From Leptodesmis sichuanensis A121 (GTDB taxonomy: Bacteria > Cyanobacteriota > Cyanobacteriia > Leptolyngbyales > Leptolyngbyaceae), in assembly GCF_021379005.1 (NCBI RefSeq), contig NZ_CP075171.1, positions 1,550,001-1,614,000 on the forward strand: a stretch of 64,000 bases of DNA. Direction: 5' to 3'. The notes beneath the pieces are model-generated. The model was not told the origin of the DNA, did not search any database, and saw only the letters and a list, made by a program, of their open reading frames with translations. A program made the position numbers and the translations under genes. Below, in pieces: positions 35,187 through 44,428 of the stretch; position 1 is the stretch's first letter, and every line of letters starts with the position of its first letter.

Positions 35187-37271
35187 ATGGGAAAACACTC
35201 AATGGATGTCAAGACTGGTTCTCAGGAGTCTTTGAAGCATGAGACTGCTACTCCGATCAAGAGTCAGTCACAGGCCGTTGAGGAGAGTTCCAGGACGTTA
35301 TCTCCATCCTCATCTGCCAGGACAACAGACAAGGGAATCGATGGTAATGGTGGCACTCCTGCGATCGCCCCTACAACTCGCTCCTCCTGGTCGATTGAAG
35401 ACAGTGAAGAACTGTACCGGATTAACGGTTGGGGAGAGCCTTACTTCTCTATCAATGCTGCAGGTCATGTCACCGTATCTCCCCAGGGCGATCGGGGCGG
35501 CTCCCTGGATTTATTTGAACTGGTGAATGCGCTCAAGTCGCGGAACCTGAATCTGCCCCTCCTGATTCGCTTTTCGGATATTCTGGAAGACCGAATTGAA
35601 CGACTGAATGCGGCCTTTGCCAAAGCGATCGCCCGTTACAACTACGAGGGAGTCTATCGCGGTGTATTTCCCGTAAAATGCAATCAGCAGCGGCATCTGG
35701 TAGAAGCGCTGGTCAAGTTTGGTAAGCCTTACCAGTTTGGCTTAGAGGCGGGTTCCAAACCAGAGTTGATGATTGCCTTAGCCACTCTGCAAACCCCTGG
35801 AGCCTTACTCATCTGTAATGGTTACAAAGACCGGGAATACATCGAAATGGCAATCCTGGCTCAGCAACTGGGAAAGATTGCGATTATTGTGCTGGAACAG
35901 ATTGAAGAAGTTCCCCTGGTGATTGAGGCCGGTCAGCGGTTAGGAATTCGTCCGATCGTCGGAGTCCGGGCCAAGTTGAGCAGTAAAGGGATTGGTCGTT
36001 GGGGAACATCGGCGGGCGATCGGGCCAAATTTGGCCTCACCATTCCGGAAATTCTGCAGACCGTGGATCTGTTGCGGGAAGCCGGAATGTTGGATTGTCT
36101 GCAACTTCTCCACTACCACATTGGCTCCCAAATTTCGGCGATCTCCGTGGTTAAAGATGCGATTCGGGAAGCCAGCCAAATTTATGTGGATCTGGCCGAG
36201 TTAGGGGCGGGAATGCGCTACCTGGACGTAGGCGGTGGTCTGGGAGTGGATTATGACGGCTCTCGCACCAACTTTTATGCGTCAAAGAATTACAATATCC
36301 AGAACTACGCTAACGACATTGTGGCCGAAGTGAAGGAAGCCTGTGCCGAACGCAAATTGCCCGTTCCTACCCTAATTAGTGAAAGCGGACGGGCGATCGC
36401 CTCCCATCAGTCCGTGCTGGTCTTCAACGTACTGGGAACCAGCGATGTACCTACAGGCACTCCTGAACCCGTTAAAGACGACGAACACCTGATCATCCGC
36501 AATCTCTGGGAAACCTACGCCTCAATCACCGAGGATAACTATCAGGAAGCCTACCACGATGCCACCCAGTTTAAAGAAGAAGCGGTGAGCCTGTTCAATT
36601 TTGGCTATGTCAGTCTGCCGGAACGAGCCAGAGCCGAGCGCCTGTACTGGGCCTGTTGTGAAAAGATTTTGACCATCGTTCGGCAGCAGGAATACGTGCC
36701 GGATGACCTGGAAGATCTGGAAAAGATCATGGCCTCGATCTACTACATCAACCTGTCCGTATTTCAGTCGGCACCGGATAGTTGGGCGATCGATCAGCTA
36801 TTTCCCATCATGCCGATTCACCGTCTGGATGAAGAACCCACCAAGCGCGGTACATTGGCGGATCTGACCTGCGACAGCGACGGCAAAATCGACCAGTTCA
36901 TCGACCTGCGCGATGTCAAGTCCGTCCTGGAACTGCACCCCCTTAAACCTGATGAACCCTACTATCTGGGGATGTTCTTGAGCGGTGCGTATCAGGAAAT
37001 TATGGGCAATTTACATAATTTATTTGGTGATACCAATGCTGTCCACATTACCCTTACCCCCAAAGGCTATCAAATTGACCATGTGGTGAAAGGCGACACG
37101 ATGACGGAGGTGCTGGGCTATGTGCAGTACGATTCTGAAGATTTGGTAGAAAGCATCCGCCAGCAAACTGAAGCAGCCTTACAGGACAAACGCATCAGCC
37201 TGCAAGACTCGCAACTGCTACTGCAAAACTATGAGCGGAGTTTGAGTCGCTATACCTATCTGTCTTCGTGA
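35187..37271 (+). CDS. speA: Biosynthetic arginine decarboxylase
   Basis: 694 residues. A PLP enzyme converting arginine to agmatine for polyamine synthesis. GVFPVKCNQQRHLVEALVKF carries the PLP lysine; LHYHIGSQISAI and YLDVGGGLGVDYDGS are conserved. An extra Ser/Thr-rich N-terminal segment of about 65 residues precedes the core (start of core near YRINGWGEPYFSIN). The exact start is unsettled, since MGKHSMDVK has two close ATGs. Confidence 0.96.
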   Translation: MGKHSMDVKTGSQESLKHETATPIKSQSQAVEESSRTLSPSSSARTTDKGIDGNGGTPAIAPTTRSSWSIEDSEELYRINGWGEPYFSINAAGHVTVSPQGDRGGSLDLFELVNALKSRNLNLPLLIRFSDILEDRIERLNAAFAKAIARYNYEGVYRGVFPVKCNQQRHLVEALVKFGKPYQFGLEAGSKPELMIALATLQTPGALLICNGYKDREYIEMAILAQQLGKIAIIVLEQIEEVPLVIEAGQRLGIRPIVGVRAKLSSKGIGRWGTSAGDRAKFGLTIPEILQTVDLLREAGMLDCLQLLHYHIGSQISAISVVKDAIREASQIYVDLAELGAGMRYLDVGGGLGVDYDGSRTNFYASKNYNIQNYANDIVAEVKEACAERKLPVPTLISESGRAIASHQSVLVFNVLGTSDVPTGTPEPVKDDEHLIIRNLWETYASITEDNYQEAYHDATQFKEEAVSLFNFGYVSLPERARAERLYWACCEKILTIVRQQEYVPDDLEDLEKIMASIYYINLSVFQSAPDSWAIDQLFPIMPIHRLDEEPTKRGTLADLTCDSDGKIDQFIDLRDVKSVLELHPLKPDEPYYLGMFLSGAYQEIMGNLHNLFGDTNAVHITLTPKGYQIDHVVKGDTMTEVLGYVQYDSEDLVESIRQQTEAALQDKRISLQDSQLLLQNYERSLSRYTYLSS

Positions 37272-37299
37272 AGGGTGGGTAGATGTCTTCTGCCTCCAC

Positions 37300-37333
37300 A
37301 AAAAAAGGGAGCCTATCTCTAAGACAAGCTCCC
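37300..37333 (-). terminator. Rho-independent terminator for dnaK
   Basis: On the minus strand GGGAGC pairs with GCTCCC, with extra pairing inside the loop, and a TTTTTTT run follows directly. It lies 84 bp beyond the dnaK stop and 29 bp after the convergent speA stop. Confidence 0.8.
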
Positions 37334-37416
37334 CTATTCACCAAATCAGGTCAGAAGAACTAATAACCATGACGAATGATAGTTTCATCTGACTATCGTT
37401 GCCACCTACTACTGAC

Positions 37417-39315
37417 TTACTTCGACTCCACAAAGTCCGCGTCAATCACATCGTTGTTGCCGGAGGAGTTAGAGTCACCAGGGTTAGGTGCTGCACCGGA
37501 TGCATTCGCCCCACTGGCATTGGCATAGATGGCCTGACCGACTTGCATCAGTGCTTGTTGCAGGTCGTTGCTGAGGGACTTCATCTGCTCGTAGTCTTCC
37601 CGATCGATCGCTGACCGCAAGGACTTCACCAACTCTTCCACGCGGCTCTTTTCAGCAGCAGGCACCTGACCATTCAAGTCGGCCAACTGCTTCTCTGCCT
37701 GATAAGCGAGGGAGTCTGCCTGGTTCTTGGTGTCTACTTGTTCCCGGCGCTGGCGATCGCTGGCAGCGTTGCGTTCCGCTTCCTGCACCATCCGTTCCAC
37801 TTCGCCCTTATCCAGGGTAGAAGCACCCGTGATCTTGATGGACTGTTCCTTGCCAGTGCCCTTGTCTTTCGCAAAGACGGACAGAATGCCATTGGCATCA
37901 ATATCAAAGGTGACTTCGATTTGCGGAATGCCACGAGGCGCAGGCGGAATGCCATCTAACCGAAAAGTTCCCAGGCTCTTGTTATCGCTGGCCATTTCCC
38001 GTTCCCCTTGCAGCACATGGATTTCCACATTGGTCTGTCCGTCGGCTGCGGTCGAGAAGACTTCGGACTTCTTGGTGGGAATCGTGGTGTTGCGCGGAAT
38101 GATCCGGGTCATCACACCGCCCATCGTTTCCACACCCAGGGACAGGGGAGTGACATCGAGCAGCAGCATATCGGTAACTTCACCCGCCAGAACTCCGGCC
38201 TGAATCGCGGCACCCACCGCGACGACTTCATCCGGGTTGACAGTCATGTTGGGTTCCTTGCCCGTCAACTGTTTCACCAGATTTTGCACGGCAGGAATCC
38301 GGGTGGAACCACCCACTAGCACCACTTCATCAATGTCAGAGGCCGTCAGTTTGGCATCCCGAATCGCTTGCTCCACAGGAATCCGACAGCGATCGAGCAG
38401 ATCGGCACTCATCTTTTCAAACTCAGCGCGGGTCAGAGTCAAGTCAATGTGCTTTGGCCCCTCCTGAGTGGCTGTGATAAAGGGCAGATTGATGGTGGTT
38501 TGAGTCGAACTGGAAAGTTCAATTTTGGCCTTCTCAGCCGCTTCCGTCAGCCGTTGCAGAGCTTGCTTGTCTTTCCGCAAGTCTACCCCTTCCAACTTCT
38601 GGAACTGAGTAGCAATCCAGTCCACAATCTTCTTGTCAAAGTCATCACCACCCAGATGAGTGTCACCACTGGTAGACTTGACTTCCACAACGCCATCGCC
38701 CACTTCCAGTAAAGACACGTCGAAGGTACCACCACCCAAGTCAAATACGAGGATAGTTTCGTTCGCCTTCTTGTCCAACCCATAAGCCAGTGCGGCTGCC
38801 GTAGGTTCGTTAACAATCCGCAGGACATCAATCCCGGCAATTTTGCCAGCATCCTTGGTGGCCTGTCGTTGCGAGTCATTAAAGTAAGCTGGAACGGTGA
38901 TCACTGCCTGGGTGACTTTCTCGCCCAGATACTTACTGGCATCATCGACCAGTTTGCGAAGTACTTGCGCCGAGATTTCTTCTGGAGCAAATTTTTTACC
39001 TGCTGCAGGAGCATCCAACTTGACGTTGCTGCCATCGCTCAGGACTTTGTAAGACACCTGTTTGGACTCTTGATTAACTTCATCGTACTTCCGTCCAATG
39101 AAGCGCTTAACGGAGTAGAAGGTGTTTTCAGGGTTCATCACTGCTTGACGTTTGGCAATCTGACCAACCAGGCGATCGCCATTCTTCGCATACGCAACCA
39201 CTGAGGGAGTCGTGCGTCCGCCTTCTGCGTTCGCAATGACCACGGGTTGCCCACCTTCCATCACCGCCACGCAGGAATTGGTAGTACCCAGGTCAATTCC
39301 AACTACTTTAGCCAT
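37417..39315 (-). CDS. dnaK: Chaperone DnaK (Hsp70)
   Basis: 632 residues. The nucleotide-binding domain (about 1-385) begins [20 protein letters not shown], with [19 protein letters not shown] and [11 protein letters not shown]. The substrate domain and helical lid follow, with a Gly/Asn-rich tail ending [13 protein letters not shown]. Cyanobacteria carry several DnaK paralogues; the intact EEVD-like end points to the main housekeeping type. grpE and dnaJ are not adjacent. No CIRCE element was found in the 200-bp leader. Confidence 0.97.
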   Translation of the reverse strand: MAKVVGIDLGTTNSCVAVMEGGQPVVIANAEGGRTTPSVVAYAKNGDRLVGQIAKRQAVMNPENTFYSVKRFIGRKYDEVNQESKQVSYKVLSDGSNVKLDAPAAGKKFAPEEISAQVLRKLVDDASKYLGEKVTQAVITVPAYFNDSQRQATKDAGKIAGIDVLRIVNEPTAAALAYGLDKKANETILVFDLGGGTFDVSLLEVGDGVVEVKSTSGDTHLGGDDFDKKIVDWIATQFQKLEGVDLRKDKQALQRLTEAAEKAKIELSSSTQTTINLPFITATQEGPKHIDLTLTRAEFEKMSADLLDRCRIPVEQAIRDAKLTASDIDEVVLVGGSTRIPAVQNLVKQLTGKEPNMTVNPDEVVAVGAAIQAGVLAGEVTDMLLLDVTPLSLGVETMGGVMTRIIPRNTTIPTKKSEVFSTAADGQTNVEIHVLQGEREMASDNKSLGTFRLDGIPPAPRGIPQIEVTFDIDANGILSVFAKDKGTGKEQSIKITGASTLDKGEVERMVQEAERNAASDRQRREQVDTKNQADSLAYQAEKQLADLNGQVPAAEKSRVEELVKSLRSAIDREDYEQMKSLSNDLQQALMQVGQAIYANASGANASGAAPNPGDSNSSGNNDVIDADFVESK

Positions 39316-39522
39316 GTACGTTTAACCTCTTCGTTAGGGATTCAAAAAACTGTCTGGTTCATTTCCGTATGAATCCACTTTATCGGGAGGATAAGACTTC
39401 AGGGGTTCGGCACTGCCCACTGTTAAAACGGGTGATTGCCGTACCTGTTGGAGATTCGGGTTAGAATGCTTCTGGTCTGTCAACTAACCCTTCGTTAATC
39501 CTTACTCCCAAACTCCTAATCT

Positions 39523-40872
39523 ATGGTCACTCGTGTCATTCTGGTTCGTCATGGCGAGAGCAGTTTCAATGTGGAACGCCGTGTTCAAGGATATTCTGAC
39601 GTATCTACCCTAACGGAAGTGGGTCGCGCAACGGCGATTCAGGTCGGTGAAGCACTTAGTGACATGGCGTTTGATGCGATTTACAGCAGTCCGCTGGGAC
39701 GAGCCAAAGACACAGCAGCATTAATTTTATCCAAACTGAAGCAACCTCCAGCAGTTCCATTTCAGACGTTAGAGAATTTGAAAGAAATTAATCTGGCCCT
39801 CTGGGAAGGATTGTTATTTAAGGATATTAAGCAGAAGTATCCAGAAGAATACGAGCAGTGGAAGAATCGTCCTCATGAGTTGAGAATGGTGATTCCTGGC
39901 CCTGAAGGCTCCCAGGATTACTTCCCGGTACTGGAACTCTTTGCCAGAGCCAGGCAGTTCTGGCGAGACTTTTTACCTGCCCATCAGGGTAAAACTGTTT
40001 TGCTGATTGCCCACAGTGGCATCAATCGCGCTTTAATCAGTACGGCTATTGGTCTGGAGCCTACCTCCTATCAAGCAGTGCATCAGTCTAACTGTGGGAT
40101 TAGCGTTCTGAATTTTGCTGGGGAGTTGGGCGAGCCGGTTCAGATTGAATCGCTGAATCAGACGGCTCATCTAGGTGAACCCATTCCCAAAGCCAAGACA
40201 GGCTATCACGGCCCCCGCTTGTTGTTGGTACGGCACGGAGAAACTGAATGGAACCGTCAAAAGCGCTTTCAAGGCCAGATTGACGTGCCGCTGAATGAGA
40301 ACGGACGGGAACAATCGGGACGGGCTGCCGAGTTTTTGAAAGCCATTCCCATTCGCTATGCGGTCACCAGTCCCATGTTGCGACCAAAGGAGACGGCGGA
40401 GATTATTCTGCAACATCATCCGGATGTGCAACTGGAGTTGGAGGATAATTTACAGGAAATCAGGCACGGGTTGTGGGAAGGCAGGTTGGAAGCGGAAATT
40501 GAGCAGGAATTTCCGGGAGAATTACAGCGCTGGCAACGATCGCCTGAAACGGTGCAAATGCCTGAAGGAGAAAATTTGCAACAAGTGTGGGAACGAGCGA
40601 TCGCGGCCTGGGATGCGATCGTGCAAACGGCAACCAACCGTCCTGAACCCGGTATCACAATGGTCGTCGCTCACGATGCGATCAATAAGGCTATTCTCTG
40701 TTACATCCTTGGCTTGGGGCCAGAACATTTCTGGAGCTTCAAGCAAGGCAACGGAGCCGTCAGCGTGATTGATTATGATGGCCCCGATAGCCAGCCTGTC
40801 CTAACGGCCATGAACATTACCTCCCATCTATCGGGTGGCATCCTCGATAAAACGGCTGCGGGAGCATTGTAG
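39523..40872 (+). CDS. Tandem histidine-phosphatase (phosphoglycerate mutase-like)
   Basis: 449 residues, two complete histidine-phosphatase domains. The first starts VILVRHGESSFNVERRVQGY (about residue 5) with AHSGINRAL; the second starts LLLVRHGETEWNRQKRFQGQ (about 235) with VVAHDAINKAI. Both RHG motifs and late His motifs are intact. Some cyanobacterial homologues act as phosphoserine phosphatase, so a metabolic phosphatase role is possible. It stops 2 bp before the dihydroorotase-like gene. Confidence 0.88.
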   Translation: MVTRVILVRHGESSFNVERRVQGYSDVSTLTEVGRATAIQVGEALSDMAFDAIYSSPLGRAKDTAALILSKLKQPPAVPFQTLENLKEINLALWEGLLFKDIKQKYPEEYEQWKNRPHELRMVIPGPEGSQDYFPVLELFARARQFWRDFLPAHQGKTVLLIAHSGINRALISTAIGLEPTSYQAVHQSNCGISVLNFAGELGEPVQIESLNQTAHLGEPIPKAKTGYHGPRLLLVRHGETEWNRQKRFQGQIDVPLNENGREQSGRAAEFLKAIPIRYAVTSPMLRPKETAEIILQHHPDVQLELEDNLQEIRHGLWEGRLEAEIEQEFPGELQRWQRSPETVQMPEGENLQQVWERAIAAWDAIVQTATNRPEPGITMVVAHDAINKAILCYILGLGPEHFWSFKQGNGAVSVIDYDGPDSQPVLTAMNITSHLSGGILDKTAAGAL

Positions 40873-40874
40873 GT

Positions 40875-42194
40875 ATGTCCAATGAGCTGCTTCAACAAGT
40901 CAGGCTCCTCGACCCACTTTCCCAGACGGATCGGGTGGCTGATGTGTTGATTGAAGCAGGTAAGATCAGCGCGATCGCCGATGCCATCTCCAACTATCCA
41001 GCGGACACCCAAATTCACGATGCTCAGGGATGGGTGCTTGGCCCTGGTCTGGTCGATCTGTATAGCCATTCGGGTGAACCCGGTTTTGAAGAGCGAGAAA
41101 CCCTTCTGTCGCTGATGCAATCTGCTGCAGCTGGAGGCTTCACCCGTCTGGCGATTCTGCCAGATACCGTTCCGGCGATGGACACTCCTACCGCGATCAC
41201 CTGGTTACAAGAAAAGTGGCAGACGAACCTGCAGCAAATTCCAAATTCCAAATTCCAAATTCCAAATTCCCTTCCCTCCCTCTATCCCTGGGCTGCCTTA
41301 ACTCAAGACATACAGGGACAAAAAATGACAGAACTGGCAGAACTGGCAGAGTTGGAGATTGCCGGATTTGCCGATGGTCATCCCATTGCCAATTTACTCC
41401 TGATCCGCCGATTGCTAGAGTATTTACGTCCTCTCAACCGACCGATCGCCCTTTGGCCCTGCGATCCGCAACTGGTTGGCAATGGAGTGATGCGAGAAGG
41501 GCACGATTCTATCGTGTTCGGATTGCCAGGAATTCCTGCGATTGCGGAAACAACTGCGATCGCAGCCTTGCTGGAGTGTGTAGAGGAAGTGGGAACTCCG
41601 GTGCATCTGATGCGACTTTCAACAGCCCGGGGTGTGGAATTAGTACGGTTGGCAAAGCAGCGAGGATTGCCCATTACTGCCAGTACTACCTGGATGCACC
41701 TATTACTGAATACTGCATCAATTGGCAGCTACGACCCCAGTTTGCGGCTGAATCCACCACTGGGAAGAGGTGCAGATCAACAGGCATTGCTTCAAGCCGT
41801 AAAGGATGGAGTAGTAGACGCGATCGCCATTGACCATTCTCCCTACACCTATGAGGAAAAAACCGTGGCCTTTGCCGAAGCGCCTCCAGGAGCGATCGGG
41901 TTGCAACTGGCTCTCCCCCTACTCTGGCAGATCCTGGTTGCTTCGGGGCAATGGTCAGCCCTGGAGTTATGGGCAGCGCTCAGCACTCGTCCTGCTCTGT
42001 GCTTATCTCAAACGCCTGCCAGCATTACCCCTGGTCAGGCAGCAGAAATGGTCTTGTTTAACCCGCACCAATCCTGGATTGCTGACTCTCAAACTCTCAA
42101 GTCTCGATCGATGAACACTCCCTGGCTGGATCAGGCCATCACGGGGCAGGTCATCAAGCTCTGGAGTCCGATCGCCTCACAAGAAACAGGATAA
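40875..42194 (+). CDS. Dihydroorotase homologue, probably non-catalytic
   Basis: 439 residues, amidohydrolase fold of type I dihydroorotase (PyrC family), with conserved LNPPLGR and GAIGLQLALPLLW. Metal-binding residues are altered. The normal DLHVHLREPG is DLYSHSGEPG, losing the first His and the substrate Arg; the CHVSTA-type His is Arg in VHLMRLSTARG; TPHH is TWMH; TDHAPH is IDHSPY, keeping the Asp. This resembles the inactive PyrX/PyrC' proteins that assemble with aspartate transcarbamylase. It also contains a heptamer repeat near residues 120-132. Confidence 0.85.
   Translation: MSNELLQQVRLLDPLSQTDRVADVLIEAGKISAIADAISNYPADTQIHDAQGWVLGPGLVDLYSHSGEPGFEERETLLSLMQSAAAGGFTRLAILPDTVPAMDTPTAITWLQEKWQTNLQQIPNSKFQIPNSLPSLYPWAALTQDIQGQKMTELAELAELEIAGFADGHPIANLLLIRRLLEYLRPLNRPIALWPCDPQLVGNGVMREGHDSIVFGLPGIPAIAETTAIAALLECVEEVGTPVHLMRLSTARGVELVRLAKQRGLPITASTTWMHLLLNTASIGSYDPSLRLNPPLGRGADQQALLQAVKDGVVDAIAIDHSPYTYEEKTVAFAEAPPGAIGLQLALPLLWQILVASGQWSALELWAALSTRPALCLSQTPASITPGQAAEMVLFNPHQSWIADSQTLKSRSMNTPWLDQAITGQVIKLWSPIASQETG
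41236..41270. repeat. Heptamer repeat inside coding sequence
   Basis: aaattcc is repeated exactly five times inside the dihydroorotase-like gene. It adds a repeat-derived insertion (QIPNSKFQIPNS) without breaking the frame. Confidence 0.9.
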
Positions 42195-42522
42195 CTGAGG
42201 GTCTAAGAATTGAAGAGTCGATGATCTGATGATGCGATCGCCCAAAGCTTCAATTAACTTTTCTAATCAGGAGAAATATAATAGGGTACAGTACGGAATC
42301 GACAAATCGATGACTTTGCTAATATATAAGATTTATTTAAAGTGAAGTCATCCTTAACAGGCTCTCTAAAATGGGGACAGGGTCTTGAAGAACACTTGTG
42401 TTGGAAGTCACTTTCTCTATTAGTAATATCTAGTAGTAATATCTAGCAAAGCTTCCGTAATTTTTAGTCGAGCATCCAGTGCCCCAAATCGTTCATATCC
42501 AGGAGTAGATGAGTAGCACAGC
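42195..42522. other. Intergenic region before response regulator
   Basis: 328 bp. AT-rich from 42290 to 42345 (ctaatatataagatttattt), likely promoter territory. It contains an exact 13-bp tandem repeat at 42421. A possible ribosome site (ccaggag) is at 42500, some 17 bp upstream of the ATG. No RNA gene seen. Confidence 0.55.
42421..42446. repeat. 13-bp exact tandem repeat
   Basis: tagtaatatctag twice, head to tail, about 80 bp before the response regulator start. Each unit is AT-rich, so it could be a regulatory site or a replication-slippage product. Confidence 0.8.
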
Positions 42523-43170
42523 ATGAAAGAAACCAGCGTAGGAAATCACAGGCGACTGCTGCTAATTGACGATGACCCTAACCTGATTCTGTTAGTCAAG
42601 GACTACCTGGAGTTTCGGGGTTATGAAGTGGTTACGGCAGAAAATGGTCGAGAAGCTCTGGAGGTTTTAGAACATGAGACTCCAGATATGATCATTTGCG
42701 ATGTCATGATGCCAGAAATGGACGGGTACTCTCTGGTGCGTCATGTACGCGAAGATCCGCGTACCAGTTGGATTCCCGTTTTATTTCTGTCGGCAAAAGG
42801 GCAAAGTCAAGATCGGGTGAAGGGACTCAATACGGGAGCCGATGTCTACATGGTGAAGCCGTTTGAGCCAGAAGAACTGGTGGCTCAGGTGGAATCTTCC
42901 CTCAAACAGGCCGCCCGTATGTCTGAGCGGCCCGGTAGAACTGCCGACAGTGCGCCTAAGATTCAAGTTCCTTTTGATGTTGAGTTAACCCCAACTGAAT
43001 TGAAAGTTGTGCAGTTTGTCGCCCGGGGGATGGCCAATCGGGAAATTGCTGAAGAACTGAATGTCAGTCAGCGAACGATCGAGAGCCACGTCAGCAATAT
43101 GCTAGGAAAAACAGGTTTACACAATCGGACGGAATTAGCCCGGTGGGCGATCGAAAATAATATGGCCTGA
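42523..43170 (+). CDS. Response regulator, NarL/FixJ type
   Basis: 215 residues. The receiver domain (about 11-130) has acidic pocket IDDDPN, phospho-acceptor Asp60 (MIICDVMMPEMDG) and Lys in YMVKPFEPEEL. The LuxR-type helix-turn-helix (about 148-210) has LTPTELKVVQFVARGMANRE and NVSQRTIESHVSNMLGKTG. It is a transcription factor controlled by phosphorylation; the partner histidine kinase is not here. It has the same layout as chloroplast Ycf29/Rre1-like regulators, but I cannot assign an orthologue. Confidence 0.92.
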   Translation: MKETSVGNHRRLLLIDDDPNLILLVKDYLEFRGYEVVTAENGREALEVLEHETPDMIICDVMMPEMDGYSLVRHVREDPRTSWIPVLFLSAKGQSQDRVKGLNTGADVYMVKPFEPEELVAQVESSLKQAARMSERPGRTADSAPKIQVPFDVELTPTELKVVQFVARGMANREIAEELNVSQRTIESHVSNMLGKTGLHNRTELARWAIENNMA

Positions 43171-43337
43171 TATACTGACCTCTCTGACTGAGTTGGGATG
43201 ATCTGGGACGAGGTGATGGGGTGCTCAGATGACGGGTGGATAGGGAATCGTGGAAGTACTCTTACCCTTATCCATCCACTCATTACCCTCTCATTCTCCG
43301 CTCATCTTGCTCTTCTCAGGACTATCCCTTCAACTCT

Positions 43338-43543
43338 CTACCAACCGTCTGTCTGAGCCTGCTCGTCATGCCAGATTTCCAGATCTAATTCGTCTAGATA
43401 AATGAGAGCACTGCGGATCTGCTCATTGCTGCCTTTTAGCTCCAAGTGGGTCGGGTATCATCCAATCCAGTGGTGGCCGTTGGAGTAGATGGGCGATCGC
43501 CCCCAGAATTTCCTGTTGCATTTGAAGAGTTAGAAACAGCCAT
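43338..43543 (-). pseudogene. Decayed NIL-domain ORF after cysW
   Basis: An ATG immediately follows the cysW stop but its frame ends after 35 codons. In another frame, lacking a start, THLELKGSNEQIRSALIYLD followed by ELDLEIWHDEQAQTDGW ends at 43338 and matches the C-terminal half of NIL domains. The intermediate frame reads MQQEILGAIAHLLQRPPLDW. Frames are broken by shifts and a stop. NIL-domain genes accompany sulfate-transport genes in some cyanobacteria, supporting the identification. Confidence 0.6.
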
Positions 43544-44428
43544 TTAAGCCTCCTCATCGACATCTTTAATCCGGGTTTTGCGCTCCAGAATTTCTTTCAG
43601 AACCAGGGTGACTAAAGCCAGCAGTGCCAGTAATATGGCTGCCGAAAATGCGGCCTCTGTCTGATACTGCTTATATGCCTCTTCTACATAAAGAGGCAGA
43701 GTTTGGGTTTTACCAATGATGTTGCCGGAAACGACCGAGACGGCACCAAATTCTCCCATGGCCCTGGCATTGGTAAGCAGCACCCCATACAACAAACCCC
43801 AGCGAATATTGGGTAGGGTAACGCGCCAGAAGGTTTGCCAACCACTGGCTCCTAAAGTTCTGGCGGCTTCTTCCTGATCTGCTCCGGTTTCTTCCAACAC
43901 TGGAATCACTTCACGAGCCACAAACGGTAAAGTCACGAATGCCGTTGCCAAGATCATTCCTGGCAGAGCGAAAATTACTTTCACACCGATCTGTTCAAGG
44001 AATGGGCCAAACCAGCCATTGCGGCCATATAGCAGAACAATCATCAGCCCCGCGACCACAGGGGAAACGGAAAAGGGTACATCCAGAATGCTAATTACAA
44101 ATGCTCGTCCCCGAAACTGCTTGCGGGCAATTAACCAGGCTGCACATAATCCAAATACCGTATTTATCGGAACGGAGATGAGTGCAATGATGAAGGTCAG
44201 TCTCACTGCATTGAGGAAGTCAGGAGACTTCATGTTCTCCAGGAGTGGCCCAATTCCCTTGCTGAAGGCTTGCACAAAGACGTTCGCCGTGGGGATGAAG
44301 AGCACCAGGGAGAGGTAAGCGATCGCAACCAGAATCAAGGCAGTCACTACCCAGGCACTTTCTCGATTTGCAGCCAATGGCCTGGTACTCCCAGGTACAC
44401 TCGTGGATTGATTTGAACTACCGATCAT
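43544..44428 (-). CDS. cysW: Sulfate ABC transporter permease CysW
   Basis: 294 residues with six membrane helices. The ABC-permease EAA loop is EEAARTLGASGWQTFWRVTL, and FSVSPVVAGLMIVLLYGRNG is typical of CysW. It imports sulfate/thiosulfate with CysT, the CysA ATPase and a binding protein. The start overlaps the cysT end by 11 bp. Neither cysA nor sbpA is next to it. Confidence 0.93.
   Translation of the reverse strand: MIGSSNQSTSVPGSTRPLAANRESAWVVTALILVAIAYLSLVLFIPTANVFVQAFSKGIGPLLENMKSPDFLNAVRLTFIIALISVPINTVFGLCAAWLIARKQFRGRAFVISILDVPFSVSPVVAGLMIVLLYGRNGWFGPFLEQIGVKVIFALPGMILATAFVTLPFVAREVIPVLEETGADQEEAARTLGASGWQTFWRVTLPNIRWGLLYGVLLTNARAMGEFGAVSVVSGNIIGKTQTLPLYVEEAYKQYQTEAAFSAAILLALLALVTLVLKEILERKTRIKDVDEEA

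Noticed and set aside
39316-39522. CIRCE heat-shock operator upstream of dnaK
   Set aside because: No TTAGCACTC-N9-GAGTGCTAA or close match in the leader.
41236-41270. CRISPR-like repeat
   Set aside because: Seven-base tandem units without spacers; this is an STRR tract, not a CRISPR array.
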